The notes under the pieces are model-generated. The model saw only the letters and a list, made by a program, of their open reading frames with translations, ran no database searches and was not told the origin of the DNA. Positions 24,651 through 34,755 of a DNA stretch of 64,000 nt are shown here, piece after piece. The DNA is from Deltaproteobacteria bacterium. GTDB taxonomy: Bacteria; Lernaellota; Lernaellaia; JACKCT01. A program made the position numbers and the translations under genes. Numbering within the stretch: the first letter of the stretch is position 1; every line of letters starts with the position of its first letter. Location of the stretch: the NCBI GenBank assembly GCA_020845895.1, contig JADLEX010000023.1, forward strand, positions 1-64,000, read 5' to 3'.

Positions 24651-26161
24651 GTCCCGAGGTCGCCTTCCGTCGCGTCCGCCGCGGCGCGAAGCTCGGCGAC
24701 GACCGAGGCGTCGTCGATGCCACCGAGGTTGATCCGCACATTGGCGAGCGCGCCGCGCACGCCCGTCGCCGCCATCATGCGGCCCACGTCGAGATCGGAC
24801 GCGCAGTTGACGTTGCTGCGCCCGTCGAGTCCCTGCAGCACGCGAAGCACCTCGACGCCGAGCTTCGCATTCGCCAGCGGTACACGCGCGGCGTGAATCG
24901 TCGCCGCCTGCACGGCAGCCGTGCGCGCGGCCTGCTGCTCGGGGGTATCCTTGGGCAGCGCGTACGCCGCCATCACCTCGCCGTAGGCGTCGGCGTCGGC
25001 GTCGATCGCCGCGCGGGCGCGGGCCGAAATTGTGTGCAGCGCGGCCATGGCGTCGCGCACGCACGATTCATGCTCGGCGTATTTCTTCTTGCCCGTCGTG
25101 AGTTCGCAGACCATCAGCCCGAGCGCGGCGGCCGACGCGATGGCAAACGCCGCCACGCTGCCGCCGCCCGGCGCGGCCGATTTGCCCGCCACCGCGTCGA
25201 GAAACGGCGCGGCCATGTCGGCGAGCGGCGTGCGGCTCGCGACGGCGGAGCCGCCCGCGGCGACCTGCGCGATGCGGTTCTCCAAAATCATGTCGGGCGA
25301 GAAATTCTCGACGCGCAGATAGAAGTCCGCCGCGGCATCGAGCGCGCGCTGCGGCACGAGGCCGACGATCTCGCTGCCCACGACGGCGACGCCGTAGCGC
25401 GCCGCTTCGCTCTTCACCATCTCGACCGCGCGGTGGATCGGCGTTCCTTCGAAATCCGTCAGGTTCATCGACACCTGGGCGATACCGCGCGCGTCGAGCT
25501 TCACGCCCATCGCCTTCACATAAAGCAATCCGCCCGACGAATGGCGAACGGCCTTGGCGATGCGGTTCGCGACGGCGAGGTCGCTCGTCGCGAGATTGAC
25601 GTTGTACGCGACGAGAAACTTGCGCGCGCCGACAATCGCCGCGCCCGCCGTGGGATGCAGTTCCGGACCGCCGCGATCGGGGCGGCGCGCCGCGTTGGTC
25701 TTCACCTCGTCGCGGATGCCCTCGAATTCGCCCCGACGAACATCGGCCAGATTTTCGCGATCGGGCCGCGTCGCCGCCTGCTCATAAAAATACACGGGCA
25801 GGCCGAGCTCATTCCACAACCGGTCGCCGACTTCGCGCGCAATCGACACGCACTCGCCCATCGTCACGCCGCGCACGGGAATGAAGGGGATCACGTCCAC
25901 CGCGCCCAGGCGCGGATGCCCGCCGGTGTGCGTGGTGAGGTCGATCAGGCGCATCGCCGTCGCCGCGCCGCGCAGGGCCGCCTCGCCCACCGCTTCGCGC
26001 GTGCCGACATAAGTGACGACGGCGCGGTTGTGGTCGGCGTCGGATTCGTGGCCGAGCACATAAACGTTCGGCGCGGACGCGATGGCCGCGACGATCGCGT
26101 CGATCACCTCGGGTCGCCGGCCTTCACTGAAATTCGGAACGCACTCGACAATCGTCTTCAC
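24647..26161 (-). CDS. ftcD: Bifunctional glutamate formimidoyltransferase/formimidoyl-THF cyclodeaminase
   Basis: The 504-aa protein starts MKTIVECVPNFSEGRR, characteristic of the formiminotransferase N-domain; THTGGHPRLGAVDVIPF and LHPTAGAAIVGARKFLVAYN follow. From about residue 310 a cyclodeaminase domain appears (PGGGSVAAFAIASAAALG, residues 333-350). It transfers the formimino group of N-formimino-glutamate to tetrahydrofolate and deaminates it to methenyl-THF, completing histidine breakdown after HutI. It lies 15 bp after hutI and overlaps queE. Confidence 0.9.
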   Translation of the reverse strand: MKTIVECVPNFSEGRRPEVIDAIVAAIASAPNVYVLGHESDADHNRAVVTYVGTREAVGEAALRGAATAMRLIDLTTHTGGHPRLGAVDVIPFIPVRGVTMGECVSIAREVGDRLWNELGLPVYFYEQAATRPDRENLADVRRGEFEGIRDEVKTNAARRPDRGGPELHPTAGAAIVGARKFLVAYNVNLATSDLAVANRIAKAVRHSSGGLLYVKAMGVKLDARGIAQVSMNLTDFEGTPIHRAVEMVKSEAARYGVAVVGSEIVGLVPQRALDAAADFYLRVENFSPDMILENRIAQVAAGGSAVASRTPLADMAAPFLDAVAGKSAAPGGGSVAAFAIASAAALGLMVCELTTGKKKYAEHESCVRDAMAALHTISARARAAIDADADAYGEVMAAYALPKDTPEQQAARTAAVQAATIHAARVPLANAKLGVEVLRVLQGLDGRSNVNCASDLDVGRMMAATGVRGALANVRINLGGIDDASVVAELRAAADATEGDLGT

Positions 26162-26176
26162 GGTCTTGCCCCCGAC

Positions 26177-27421
26177 TCAAATACGACGCGACACAACAGC
26201 GCCGCCGACAATGACAACGCGGCACGGATTCGTGCCGAAATGATACGGAATCCGACGCTCGTCGGACCCATCCAAAATCACGAGATCGGCCCGCGCGCCC
26301 GGCTCGATACGCCCGCGATCGCCCAGGCCCAGCGACGCCGCGCCGTTCGCGGTTGCGGCGACGAGCGCTTCGTGCGGCGTCATCTTCATCCGATTGCACG
26401 CGAGGGCAAGCATCATCGGCATCGACCACGAGGGCGAACTGCCAGGGTTGAAATCGGTGGCGACAAACACCGCCGCACCCGCGTCGACAAGCGCCCGCGC
26501 GGGTGGATATCGGTCGAGCCCAAGGTGAAACACCGAACCGGGCAGGAGCCCCGCCGTCGCACCGCTCGACGCGATCGCCGGGATTTCGTCGCCCGACAAA
26601 TGCTCCAGATGATCGACGCTCGTCACCCCGGCGCGAATCGCCGCGAGCGCGCCGCCGTTACGCGCGTGCTGCTCGACATGGGCACGGCAGACGAGGTCGC
26701 AACGCGCGGCGGCGGCGAAGATGCGTTTCATCTCGTCGATGGTGAAGGCGGCCTCGTCGCAATACACGTCGCAAAAATGCGCGAGACCCTCGCCCGCGGC
26801 CTCGGGGATCACGCGCTCGCACCATAGGCGCACGTAGCCCTCGCGATCGCGCGCGTATTCGGGCGGCACCACGTGCGCGAGCAGCGTGGGCAGCACGGAC
26901 AGCGCCGAGCGCTCGCCCATCGAGCGGATCGCGCGCAGCATCTTCATTTCGCTTTCGAAATCGAGGCCGTAGCCGCTTTTCGCCTCGATCGTCGTCGTGC
27001 CGTATTCCAGAAAACGTGCGGCGTGGTCGAGCGCGATGTCGACCAGCAGCGATTCGTCCGCCTCGCGCACCGCGCGCACACTCGACAAAATTCCGCCGCC
27101 CGAGGCCGCGATCTGTTGATAGGTCTCGCCGCGAATGCGTCGCTCGTATTCGCCGTGGCGTGTGCGGGCGAAAACCGGGTGCGTGTGCGCGTCGACAAAT
27201 CCGGGGATCACGGAGCACCCGCGCGCGTCGATGACTTCCGCATTTTGCGCGGCCATAAGACGCAGCACCTCGGCCTCGTGGCCGACCGCGACAATCGCCG
27301 GGCCGTCGCACAGCACCGCCGCGTTCTCGACGACGCCCGCGTCGGCCAGCGCCGCGCCGCGCCGCGCGCCCGGTCCGACCCCGCACGTCGCGAGCCGCGA
27401 AATGTTGCGGATCAAAATCAT
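26177..27421 (-). CDS. hutI: Imidazolonepropionase
   Basis: The 414-aa amidohydrolase carries [20 protein letters not shown] (metal-binding His pair), [30 protein letters not shown] and [10 protein letters not shown], which match HutI. It hydrolyses 4-imidazolone-5-propionate to N-formimino-L-glutamate using a Zn or Fe ion in the cytoplasm. Its start overlaps the hutU stop by four bases (ATGA), showing translational coupling in a hutU-hutI-ftcD operon. Confidence 0.92.
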   Translation of the reverse strand: MILIRNISRLATCGVGPGARRGAALADAGVVENAAVLCDGPAIVAVGHEAEVLRLMAAQNAEVIDARGCSVIPGFVDAHTHPVFARTRHGEYERRIRGETYQQIAASGGGILSSVRAVREADESLLVDIALDHAARFLEYGTTTIEAKSGYGLDFESEMKMLRAIRSMGERSALSVLPTLLAHVVPPEYARDREGYVRLWCERVIPEAAGEGLAHFCDVYCDEAAFTIDEMKRIFAAAARCDLVCRAHVEQHARNGGALAAIRAGVTSVDHLEHLSGDEIPAIASSGATAGLLPGSVFHLGLDRYPPARALVDAGAAVFVATDFNPGSSPSWSMPMMLALACNRMKMTPHEALVAATANGAASLGLGDRGRIEPGARADLVILDGSDERRIPYHFGTNPCRVVIVGGAVVSRRI

Positions 27422-29076
27422 CGCGGCCCCAACATGGGGATCTTCACGTCGCGCTCGCGGGCGAAGTTGATCGCCTCGTCGTAGCCCGCGTCAGCGTGCC
27501 GGAAAACGCCCATCGCGGGGTCGTTCGTCAGCACCCGTTCGAGCCGCGCCGCCATGCGCGGCGTTCCGTCCGCGATGGCGACCTGCCCCGCGTGCAGCGA
27601 ATAGCCGATCCCCACGCCGCCGCCGTGGTGGAAGCTCACCCAGCTCGCGCCCGACGACGCCGCGACGAGCGCGTTGAGCACCGGCCAGTCGGCCACCGCG
27701 TCGGTGCCGTCCTTCATCGCCTCGGTCTCGCGGTAGGGGCTCGCCACGCTCCCGCAGTCCAGATGATCGCGGCCGAAGACGATCGGCGCGGCGAGCTCGC
27801 CGGCCGCCACCATGTCGTTCACGCGCAGCGCGAACGCCGCGCGCTCGCCGTAGCCGAGCCAGCAGATGCGCGCGGGCAGGCCCTGAAACGCCACGCGCTC
27901 GCGGGCCAGCGCGATCCACCGTGCGAGCGAGGGATGGTCGCCGAACATGTCGAGCACCAAATCGTCGGTCTTGCGGATGTCGTCGGGATCGCCCGAGAGC
28001 GCCGCCCAGCGAAACGGCCCGCGCCCTTCGCAAAACATCGGGCGGATGTAGGCGGGCACGAATCCGGGAAACGCGAACGCGTCGTCCACGCCCGCTTCCT
28101 TGGCGAACGTGCGGATGTTGTTGCCGTAGTCGAAGGTCACAGCCCCGGCCCGCATGAGCGCCAGCATGCCGCGCACGTGCTCGCCGATCGACGCGACGGC
28201 GCGGCGGCGGTACTCGGCGGTGTCGCGCGCGCGCAGATCGAGCGCTTCGGCGAGGCTCATGCCGTGCGGCACGTATCCGCCGATGGGGTCGTGCGCGCTC
28301 GTCTGGTCGGTCACGATGTCGGGCCGGGCGCCGCGGCGCGCGAGTTCGGGGATCACGTCGGCGCAGTTGCCGACAAGCCCGACGGCGAGCGCCTCCCTGC
28401 GATCCCGCGCGTCCATCACCCACGCGAGCGCCTCGTCGAGCGAGTGGGTCATGCGGTCGCAGTAGCGCGTGTCGATGCGCTTGCGGATTCGCGCCGCGTC
28501 GACGTCGATGCCCAGAAACGCCGCGCCGTTCATCGTCGCCGCGAGCGGCTGAGCGCCGCCCATGCCGCCGAGCCCGCCGGTCACCACGAGCCGCCCGGCG
28601 AGCGTGCCGCCGAAATGCGCCCGCGCGGCGGCGGCGAAGGTCTCGTAGGTGCCCTGCAAAATGCCCTGCGTGCCGATGTAGATCCACGAGCCCGCGGTCA
28701 TCTGGCCGTACATCATCAGCCCGCGCCGATCGAGCTCGTCGAAGACCGCCCAGTCCGCCCACTTCCCCACGAGATTGGAGTTCGCGATCAGCACGCGCGG
28801 CGCGTCCTCGTGCGTGCGGATGATGCCCACGGGTTTGCCCGACTGCACGAGCAGCGTCTCGTCGTTTTCGAGATCGCGCAGAGACCGCACAATCGCGTCG
28901 AAGCACTCCCAGTTGCGCGCGGCCTTGCCGCGCCCGCCGTACACGACCAGGTTCGCCGGATCCTCGCCGACGCGATCGTCCAGATTGTTCATGAGCATGC
29001 GCAGCGCGGCTTCCTGGTGCCAGCCTTTGCACGAGAGCGCGGCGCCGGTGGGGGCGCTGATCGGCGGGCGGAACAT
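27418..29076 (-). CDS. hutU: Urocanate hydratase
   Basis: Starting at ATG 29076 ([20 protein letters not shown]) the 552-aa protein matches urocanase along its length: [55 protein letters not shown] and [15 protein letters not shown]. It uses tightly bound NAD to convert urocanate to imidazolonepropionate. It is the first gene of the operon. HutH (histidase), which makes urocanate, is not in this window and would have to be elsewhere or upstream substrates imported. Confidence 0.92.
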   Translation of the reverse strand: MFRPPISAPTGAALSCKGWHQEAALRMLMNNLDDRVGEDPANLVVYGGRGKAARNWECFDAIVRSLRDLENDETLLVQSGKPVGIIRTHEDAPRVLIANSNLVGKWADWAVFDELDRRGLMMYGQMTAGSWIYIGTQGILQGTYETFAAAARAHFGGTLAGRLVVTGGLGGMGGAQPLAATMNGAAFLGIDVDAARIRKRIDTRYCDRMTHSLDEALAWVMDARDRREALAVGLVGNCADVIPELARRGARPDIVTDQTSAHDPIGGYVPHGMSLAEALDLRARDTAEYRRRAVASIGEHVRGMLALMRAGAVTFDYGNNIRTFAKEAGVDDAFAFPGFVPAYIRPMFCEGRGPFRWAALSGDPDDIRKTDDLVLDMFGDHPSLARWIALARERVAFQGLPARICWLGYGERAAFALRVNDMVAAGELAAPIVFGRDHLDCGSVASPYRETEAMKDGTDAVADWPVLNALVAASSGASWVSFHHGGGVGIGYSLHAGQVAIADGTPRMAARLERVLTNDPAMGVFRHADAGYDEAINFARERDVKIPMLGPR

Positions 29077-29204
29077 GGGGGGCTCCCCGTGGGATCGTGA
29101 GATGCGACCGTCATTATCGGAATGGCGTCGAGGGGTGTAAAGCGCGCTGGACGCGATCACGCCCGGCGCGCTAGAAACATCGGACACGAACAGGGAGAAA
29201 CGAG

Positions 29205-30206
29205 ATGGCGATTCGCGCGATGGCGGCGATGGAACAGGGCGGGGCGCTCGCGCCGTGGAGCTACGAGCCGGACGCGCTGGGGCCGATGGACGTGCGCGTG
29301 CGCGTGAAAAGCTGCGGCATTTGTTTCAGCGACGTGCACATGATCGACAACGACTGGGGCGCTTCGCGCTATCCGCTCGTGCCGGGGCACGAGGCCGTGG
29401 GCGTCGTCGAGGAACTGGGCGGCGGCGTGACCCACCTGAAACTCGGCGACCGCGTCGGCGTGGGCTGGCAGCGCGGCGCTTGCCTGCAATGTTCCGACTG
29501 CCTGCGCGGCGACGAAAACCTGTGCGCCGAAAACCGCGCCACGATTATTCACGGGCGCGGCGGATTCGCCGAGGCGCTCGTCATCGATTCGCGCTTCGCG
29601 TTTCGTCTGCCGGAAGGACTCGACACCACGACGGCGGGGCCGCTGCTGTGCGGCGGCGTCACGGTGTATTCCGCACTGCGTCACGCGGGGATGCGTTCAG
29701 GGCAGAACGTCGGCGTGATCGGCGTGGGCGGCCTCGGGCACCTCGCGGTGCAGTTCGCGGCGAAGCTCGGCAACCGGGTGACGGTCTTTACGACGAGCGA
29801 CGACAAAGCCGAGCTCGCTTCGCGACTTGGGGCGCACGAGGCGGTGGTGACGCGCGCGGGCGAAGAGCCGTCGTGCTCGCGCGATCTCGACGTGCTCATC
29901 AGCACCGTGCCCGTCGCGCTCGATTTCGCCGCGTACCTCGACCTGCTGGGCTCCGACGCGACGATGACGTTCGTCGGCGTGCCGAACGAACCGATGAGCG
30001 TGCCGCTCGTCAAGCTGCTCGCGCGGCGTCGGCGCATCACGGCGAGCCCGATCGGCGGGCGCGCGATGATGGACGAGATGCTGCGCACGGCGGACACCTT
30101 CGGCATCGCGCCGATCGTCGAGACGTTCCCGCTGGCCGCCGCGGGCGACGCCATCGCGAAAGTCCGCGCCAATGCCGTTCGCTACCGCGCCGTGCTGACG
30201 GTCTGA
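29205..30206 (+). CDS. Zinc-dependent alcohol dehydrogenase (MDR, YahK/cinnamyl-type)
   Basis: The 333-aa protein has the catalytic zinc motifs [13 protein letters not shown] and [11 protein letters not shown], the structural zinc loop [15 protein letters not shown], and the Rossmann fingerprint [13 protein letters not shown]. This is the medium-chain dehydrogenase family in the YahK/Adh branch that reduces aldehydes with NADPH. The substrate cannot be predicted. The start has GGGAGAAACG upstream. It is divergent from hutU and stands alone. Confidence 0.85.
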   Translation: MAIRAMAAMEQGGALAPWSYEPDALGPMDVRVRVKSCGICFSDVHMIDNDWGASRYPLVPGHEAVGVVEELGGGVTHLKLGDRVGVGWQRGACLQCSDCLRGDENLCAENRATIIHGRGGFAEALVIDSRFAFRLPEGLDTTTAGPLLCGGVTVYSALRHAGMRSGQNVGVIGVGGLGHLAVQFAAKLGNRVTVFTTSDDKAELASRLGAHEAVVTRAGEEPSCSRDLDVLISTVPVALDFAAYLDLLGSDATMTFVGVPNEPMSVPLVKLLARRRRITASPIGGRAMMDEMLRTADTFGIAPIVETFPLAAAGDAIAKVRANAVRYRAVLTV

Positions 30207-30325
30207 TTTTCCGAAGCCTCGCGGCCCTGGCTCGGCGTCTTTGCACCGACGCATGACAGTTCGCCGGCATTCGGATTCTCCCATTCTCCAACCCCGGGTG
30301 GCGTCCCGCCAAGATATCGATCGCT

Positions 30326-30353
30326 ATAACCGAATAACCGTTTAAACGGTTAT
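30326..30353. promoter_or_regulatory. Perfect 20-bp palindrome with an extra half-site
   Basis: ATAACCGTTTAAACGGTTAT at 30334-30353 is a perfect palindrome. A third ATAACCG half-site sits 8 bp upstream at 30326-30332. It lies in the convergent gap between the alcohol dehydrogenase and the sigma-54 activator gene. No T-run follows, so it resembles an operator more than a terminator. Confidence 0.45.
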
Positions 30354-30399
30354 ACAGGTATACCATCTCCGAAATGCGGAGTCGGCGCGCCGGGCGCTC

Positions 30400-31962
30400 T
30401 CACCGCTTGTACAGCTTCGGATTGATCCCGTGCGCCTGGATGCGGTAGGCGAGCTTGCGGTAGGTCATGTTCAACTCGCGCGCGGCCGACGCCACGTTGC
30501 CCGACAGGCGTTTGAGCGCCTCGATGATGATCTCGCGCTCGTACGTGTCGAGCTGAGATTCGAGCGAGCCTGTCATCTCGGTCTGCGTCGCCTCGGCGGT
30601 CTGCAGCGAAGGCGGCAGGTGGAAACCGTGGATCGCACCGTCGGAAGACAGCAGCACCGCGCGCTCGAGAACATTCTGCAATTCGCGCACGTTGCCCGGC
30701 CAGTGGTAGCGCATGAGCATGTCGATGGCCGGGGTCGAGATGCGTTTCACCGTCTTGTTCATGATCTTCGAATACGTCTCGCAGAAGTGATCGGCGAGCA
30801 GCAGGATGTCGCTCTTGCGTTCGCGCAGCGGCGGCAGGTGGATCGAGAAGACGTTGAAGCGGTAGAACAAGTCCTCGCGGAACAGACCCTCCTGAATCAT
30901 CGACTCGAGCGGCTTGTGCGTCGCCGCGACGATGCGCACGTCGAGCGGAATGGTGCGCGTCGCGCCCACGCGCTCGAACTCGCGCTCCTGCAAGACGCGC
31001 AACAGCTTCACCTGCACGCGCGGCGAAAAATCGCCGATCTCGTCGAGGAAAATCGTACCCCCGGCGGCGGCCTCGAATCGCCCCACGCGATCGCGCACCG
31101 CGCCGGTGAACGCGCCTTTGACGTGGCCGAACAGCTCCGATTCGAGCAGACTTTCGGAGAGCGCGCCGCAGTTCACCCGCACGAAGGGGCCGTCGCGACG
31201 CAGGCTGTTGTAGTGGATCGCCTGCGCGACGAGTTCCTTGCCCGTGCCGTTTTCGCCGCGCAGCAGCGCGGTGGTGTCGGTGGGCGCCACCTGCATGATG
31301 AGGCTGTACACCTCCTGCATGGCCGCCGAGGTGCCGACGATGTTCGCGTGGCGGAAGCGCTCGGCGAGGCGGTCGCGCTGCTCGCGGTCCTCGTGCATGC
31401 GGTCGTGCATCTCCGAGGTTTCCTGCCGCAGCCGCACGCTGTGGGCGATCATGAAGGTGATGGCGCGGAGCAGGTCGGCGTCCTGCGCGAGTTCGGATAA
31501 CGGCACGCGGGGTTTTTCGACCGAAAGCGTGCCGATGACCTCGATGCCCAGGCGGATCGGCGTGCAGATGCAGGACGCGTCGCGCACGCCCTCGCCCGTA
31601 TCCTTGCCGACACTGGGCAGCACGACGGTCTGGCCGGTCTGGTAAGTGCGGCCGACGACGCCCTCGCCGACGTTGTAGCTGGTGTGGCGGACTTGCGCCT
31701 CGCTCAGACCCAGCGACGCCTCGACACGCAGACGCCCTGATGACTTTTCGAAGATGGCCACCATTCCGCGCGTGACGCCGAGGTTTGCGCCGAGGATCTC
31801 CATCACGCGGTCGAGGGTCTCGATGTCTTTGAGGCCGCGTTCGAGCAGCGAGCCGATCTGGTAGAGCACGCGCAGGCGTGGGCGCTCGGTGCTCTGGGGA
31901 GCTGCCGCGGGAACAGCGGAATCTGATTCGGGACGCGCGGCGTCCGAGTCGGGATCGGTCAT
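30400..31962 (-). CDS. NifA-like sigma-54-dependent transcriptional activator
   Basis: The 520-aa protein has a GAF domain (about 30-180), an AAA+ domain (about 205-440) with Walker A GENGTGKE (236-243), the sigma-54 contact loop GAFTGA (283-288) and LDEIGD, and a C-terminal Fis-type helix-turn-helix ([20 protein letters not shown]). The architecture and the ending [10 protein letters not shown] resemble NifA. It would activate sigma-54 promoters in response to a GAF-sensed signal. No nitrogen-fixation genes are in the window, so the target regulon is unknown. Confidence 0.85.
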   Translation of the reverse strand: MTDPDSDAARPESDSAVPAAAPQSTERPRLRVLYQIGSLLERGLKDIETLDRVMEILGANLGVTRGMVAIFEKSSGRLRVEASLGLSEAQVRHTSYNVGEGVVGRTYQTGQTVVLPSVGKDTGEGVRDASCICTPIRLGIEVIGTLSVEKPRVPLSELAQDADLLRAITFMIAHSVRLRQETSEMHDRMHEDREQRDRLAERFRHANIVGTSAAMQEVYSLIMQVAPTDTTALLRGENGTGKELVAQAIHYNSLRRDGPFVRVNCGALSESLLESELFGHVKGAFTGAVRDRVGRFEAAAGGTIFLDEIGDFSPRVQVKLLRVLQEREFERVGATRTIPLDVRIVAATHKPLESMIQEGLFREDLFYRFNVFSIHLPPLRERKSDILLLADHFCETYSKIMNKTVKRISTPAIDMLMRYHWPGNVRELQNVLERAVLLSSDGAIHGFHLPPSLQTAEATQTEMTGSLESQLDTYEREIIIEALKRLSGNVASAARELNMTYRKLAYRIQAHGINPKLYKR

Positions 31963-32090
31963 GGCACAGCCAATTCAAGAGGGAAATACAGTTGCCGATA
32001 TTCGACAACAAAATGGACGAAAATGTCAAATGAAGCTTTGGTTCGGTGGCGCACACCTCAGGCTGTTTTGGGGTTCCACCGCTTTCCGGG

Positions 32091-32134
32091 CGAACTCCGA
32101 AATCCGGAGTCCGAAATTCGGAATCCGGAGTTCG
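32091..32134. repeat. 44-bp imperfect palindrome upstream of comM
   Basis: Outer arms CGAACTCCG and CGGAGTTCG flank an inner CCGAAATTCGG palindrome and TCCGGA units. In RNA this would be a long hairpin in the comM leader. It may be a dispersed repeat of the ATTCGGAATCC type or a regulatory hairpin. Confidence 0.45.
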
Positions 32135-32272
32135 TGGTGCGCTTTCCGGCCACTTCACCGAATAATAACGCTATTAATTCAAATAGTTACGGAATTGTCG
32201 GAACACGGCACGCAACTTGGAAAAGAGTTTCGCGGACAGGGCGCTCGGGATTTTTGGGGGAGGACGCGAGAT

Positions 32273-33823
32273 ATGGGCTTGAAGGTCAACACCGCATCGG
32301 TCATCGGCGTCGAAGCTCAACCCGTCGAGGTGCAGGTCGACGCCAGGCGTGGAGTGTTCCTCTTCAACATCGTCGGTCTGCCCGACAGCGCCGTGCGCGA
32401 GGCCAAGGACCGCGTCCAGGCCGCCCTGTATACGAGCGGGTACTACCTCCCTGAGAGACACTACACCGTGAACCTCGCGCCGTCGGACGTCCGCAAAGCG
32501 GGCGCGGGCTTCGACCTGCCGATCGCCGTGGGGCTTTTGGCGGGTATCGGCGTGGTCCCCGAGAATGGCCCGCTGGAACGCTTCGCGATCGTCGGCGAGC
32601 TCAGTCTCGACGGTTCGATTCGGGGCGTGCGCGGCGCGCTGGCGGTGGCGTCGTCGCTCGCGTCGCAGGGGCTCACGGGGCTGATCGTTCCCGAGGAAAA
32701 CGCGCGCGAGGCGGCGGTGGTGCGCGGCGTCGAAGTCGTACCCGTCCGGCATCTCACCGACGTGATTGCGTTCCTGCGCGGCGAAACGGCCATTCCCGCC
32801 GTGACGCTGGATCCCGACGCGCTGCTCGCCGAGGCGTGGCAGGGCGGCGACCTGGACTATCGCGACGTCGCCGGGCAGGAGCACGCCAAACGCGCCATGG
32901 AAATCGCCGCCGCCGGCGGGCACAACGTGTTGATGATCGGCCCGCCGGGGTCGGGCAAGACGATGCTCGCCAAGCGCCTGCCCACGATTCTGCCCGATAT
33001 GAGCGTGGCCGAGGCGCTCGAGGTGACGAAAATCCACTCCGTCGCCGGGCGGCTGCCGGAGGACCGCGGGCTGGTCGTGCGCCGCCCCTTCGAGAGCCCG
33101 CACCACACGATCAGTTCGGCGGGTCTCGCGGGTGGGGGCGTGGGGGTGCCGCGCCCGGGCACGCTGAGCCTCGCGCATCGCGGGGTTTTGTTTCTCGACG
33201 AGTTGCCCGAATTCGGCCGCCACGTACTCGAAGTCCTGCGCCAGCCGCTGGAGACGGGATCGATCTCGATCGTGCGCAGCGCGGCCGAGGTGACGTTTCC
33301 CGCGGACGTGTGCGTGGTCGCCGCGATGAATCCGTGTCCGTGCGGGTATTTCGGCGAACCGCTGCGGCACTGCACGTGTTCGCCCGAGACCGTGGCGCGT
33401 TACCGGCGGCGGCTCTCGGGGCCGCTGCTCGATCGCATCGACCTGCACATCGAGGTGCCGTCGCTGCGTTACCGGGAGTTGGCGGCGCCGCGCGCGGGGG
33501 AATCGTCGGAACAAATCCGCGCGCGGGTGATGGCGGCGCGGCACGTGCAGGCAAAACGCTTCGCGGGGACCTCCGTGGCGTGCAACGCGCGGATGACTCC
33601 CGCGCAGCTTCGCGAATTCGTCGCGCTCGATGCCGATGGCCACCGGATCATGGAATCGGTGATGGAGCGGCTCGGGCTCTCGGCGCGCGCGCATGATCGC
33701 ATCCTGAAGGTCGCGCGCACGATCGCCGACCTCGACGGCTGCGAATCCGTGCGCGCGACGCATCTGGCCGAAGCGGTGCAGTACCGCGGCCTCGACCGCG
33801 CGTCGAATCTGCGTGCGGCTTAG
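32273..33823 (+). CDS. comM: ComM/YifB-family Mg-chelatase-like AAA+ ATPase
   Basis: From ATG 32273 (after GGGGGAGGA) the 516-aa protein shows the N-terminal ChlI-like/Lon-S16-type domain (VQVDARRGVFLFNIVGLPDS), then the AAA+ core with Walker A GPPGSGKTMLAKRL, LFLDELPEF and AAMNPCPCGYFG, and a C-terminal Mg-chelatase lid (MTPAQLREFVALDAD). ComM drives branch migration of recombination intermediates during natural transformation. The preceding upstream reading is not needed. It lies directly before the repressor-like gene. Confidence 0.88.
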   Translation: MGLKVNTASVIGVEAQPVEVQVDARRGVFLFNIVGLPDSAVREAKDRVQAALYTSGYYLPERHYTVNLAPSDVRKAGAGFDLPIAVGLLAGIGVVPENGPLERFAIVGELSLDGSIRGVRGALAVASSLASQGLTGLIVPEENAREAAVVRGVEVVPVRHLTDVIAFLRGETAIPAVTLDPDALLAEAWQGGDLDYRDVAGQEHAKRAMEIAAAGGHNVLMIGPPGSGKTMLAKRLPTILPDMSVAEALEVTKIHSVAGRLPEDRGLVVRRPFESPHHTISSAGLAGGGVGVPRPGTLSLAHRGVLFLDELPEFGRHVLEVLRQPLETGSISIVRSAAEVTFPADVCVVAAMNPCPCGYFGEPLRHCTCSPETVARYRRRLSGPLLDRIDLHIEVPSLRYRELAAPRAGESSEQIRARVMAARHVQAKRFAGTSVACNARMTPAQLREFVALDADGHRIMESVMERLGLSARAHDRILKVARTIADLDGCESVRATHLAEAVQYRGLDRASNLRAA

Positions 33824-34021
33824 CGACAAGATCCGCGTCCCGTTCCCCCAGTGCGGGGCGCGCGCGAGGGAAAACGCAATGTACGGGAAAAGCACAACGG
33901 GCGAGCGGATCTCGTCCTCAAAACGAACGCGGCGGCGGGGCCGCCCCCGCCGCCCAACTCACGTCGCAACGACGATCGCGCGGATTCGTTCCGCGAATAT
34001 CGAGTGGCGAACGGAGGAATC

Positions 34022-34699
34022 ATGAGCGGACCGAAGAACGAAGGGTTTATCGGGCGACTCTCGGAGCTCATCGAGGAACTCGGCGGCGGCCACTACTCGC
34101 GCTTCGCCCGAATCGTCGGCACGGGCGCCACGACCATCGACAACTACATGCGCGGCAAGAGCGTGCCGGGTCTGAACATGATCGTGGACATCTGCCGGCA
34201 GTGCGGTGTGACGCCCAACTGGCTGATTTTCGGATGGTCGCCGAAATTCGGCGCGGCCTCCCGCCCGATGCCCGAGTCGATCCGGCTCGTGCACGCGGGA
34301 GAGGCGGGCGTCGTGTCGAGCGACGACTTCCAGACCGTGCCCATCCTCAAACCCGATGCCTGGCGAGATCCCGCGTGCTTTCGCGTCTGCGCGGAGACGA
34401 TGGAAGGGTTCACGGTTTCGCATGCCAAGCCCGGCTCGCGCCTCGCCGCGATCCGCATGCCCGACGACGCAATGGGCGACGAGGTCGCGCGCGGCGACCT
34501 GATCGTCTTCGACATGGAGAGCCGCGAAGCGGCCGCGATCGAAGGACACCTCGTCGCCGTGAAGTTCGACGATGCGGTCACCGTGCGTCGCGTAATGGAC
34601 GAGCGATTTCTGGCGAACGACGTGCGCCGCCACGCGCCGCAAAAGGCGATGCGTAGGCAGATCCTCGGCGCGGTCGTGGAGGTTCGCAAAAGCGTGTGA
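34022..34699 (+). CDS. CI-like repressor with degenerate S24 peptidase domain
   Basis: The 225-aa protein starts at ATG 34022 after CGGAGGA. Residues about 8-72 form a CI-type DNA-binding domain (HYSRFARIVGTGATTIDNYM, then GVTPNWLIFG). Residues about 120-215 follow the LexA/CI S24 pattern (RGDLIVFD, HLVAVKFDD, VTVRRV). The nucleophile position, normally Ser in a DSM motif, is Ala150 (PDDAMGDE), and the general-base Lys is Arg189. Self-cleavage should be impossible, so classical SOS induction is not expected. It sits 200 bp after comM. It may regulate the dispersed phage-like genes; that is inference. Confidence 0.75.
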   Translation: MSGPKNEGFIGRLSELIEELGGGHYSRFARIVGTGATTIDNYMRGKSVPGLNMIVDICRQCGVTPNWLIFGWSPKFGAASRPMPESIRLVHAGEAGVVSSDDFQTVPILKPDAWRDPACFRVCAETMEGFTVSHAKPGSRLAAIRMPDDAMGDEVARGDLIVFDMESREAAAIEGHLVAVKFDDAVTVRRVMDERFLANDVRRHAPQKAMRRQILGAVVEVRKSV

Positions 34700-34755
34700 G
34701 GTGTCGGCGCGCGTGGACGCGTCGCGAACGGTCTTTGACAATCAGCAGGGAGCGT

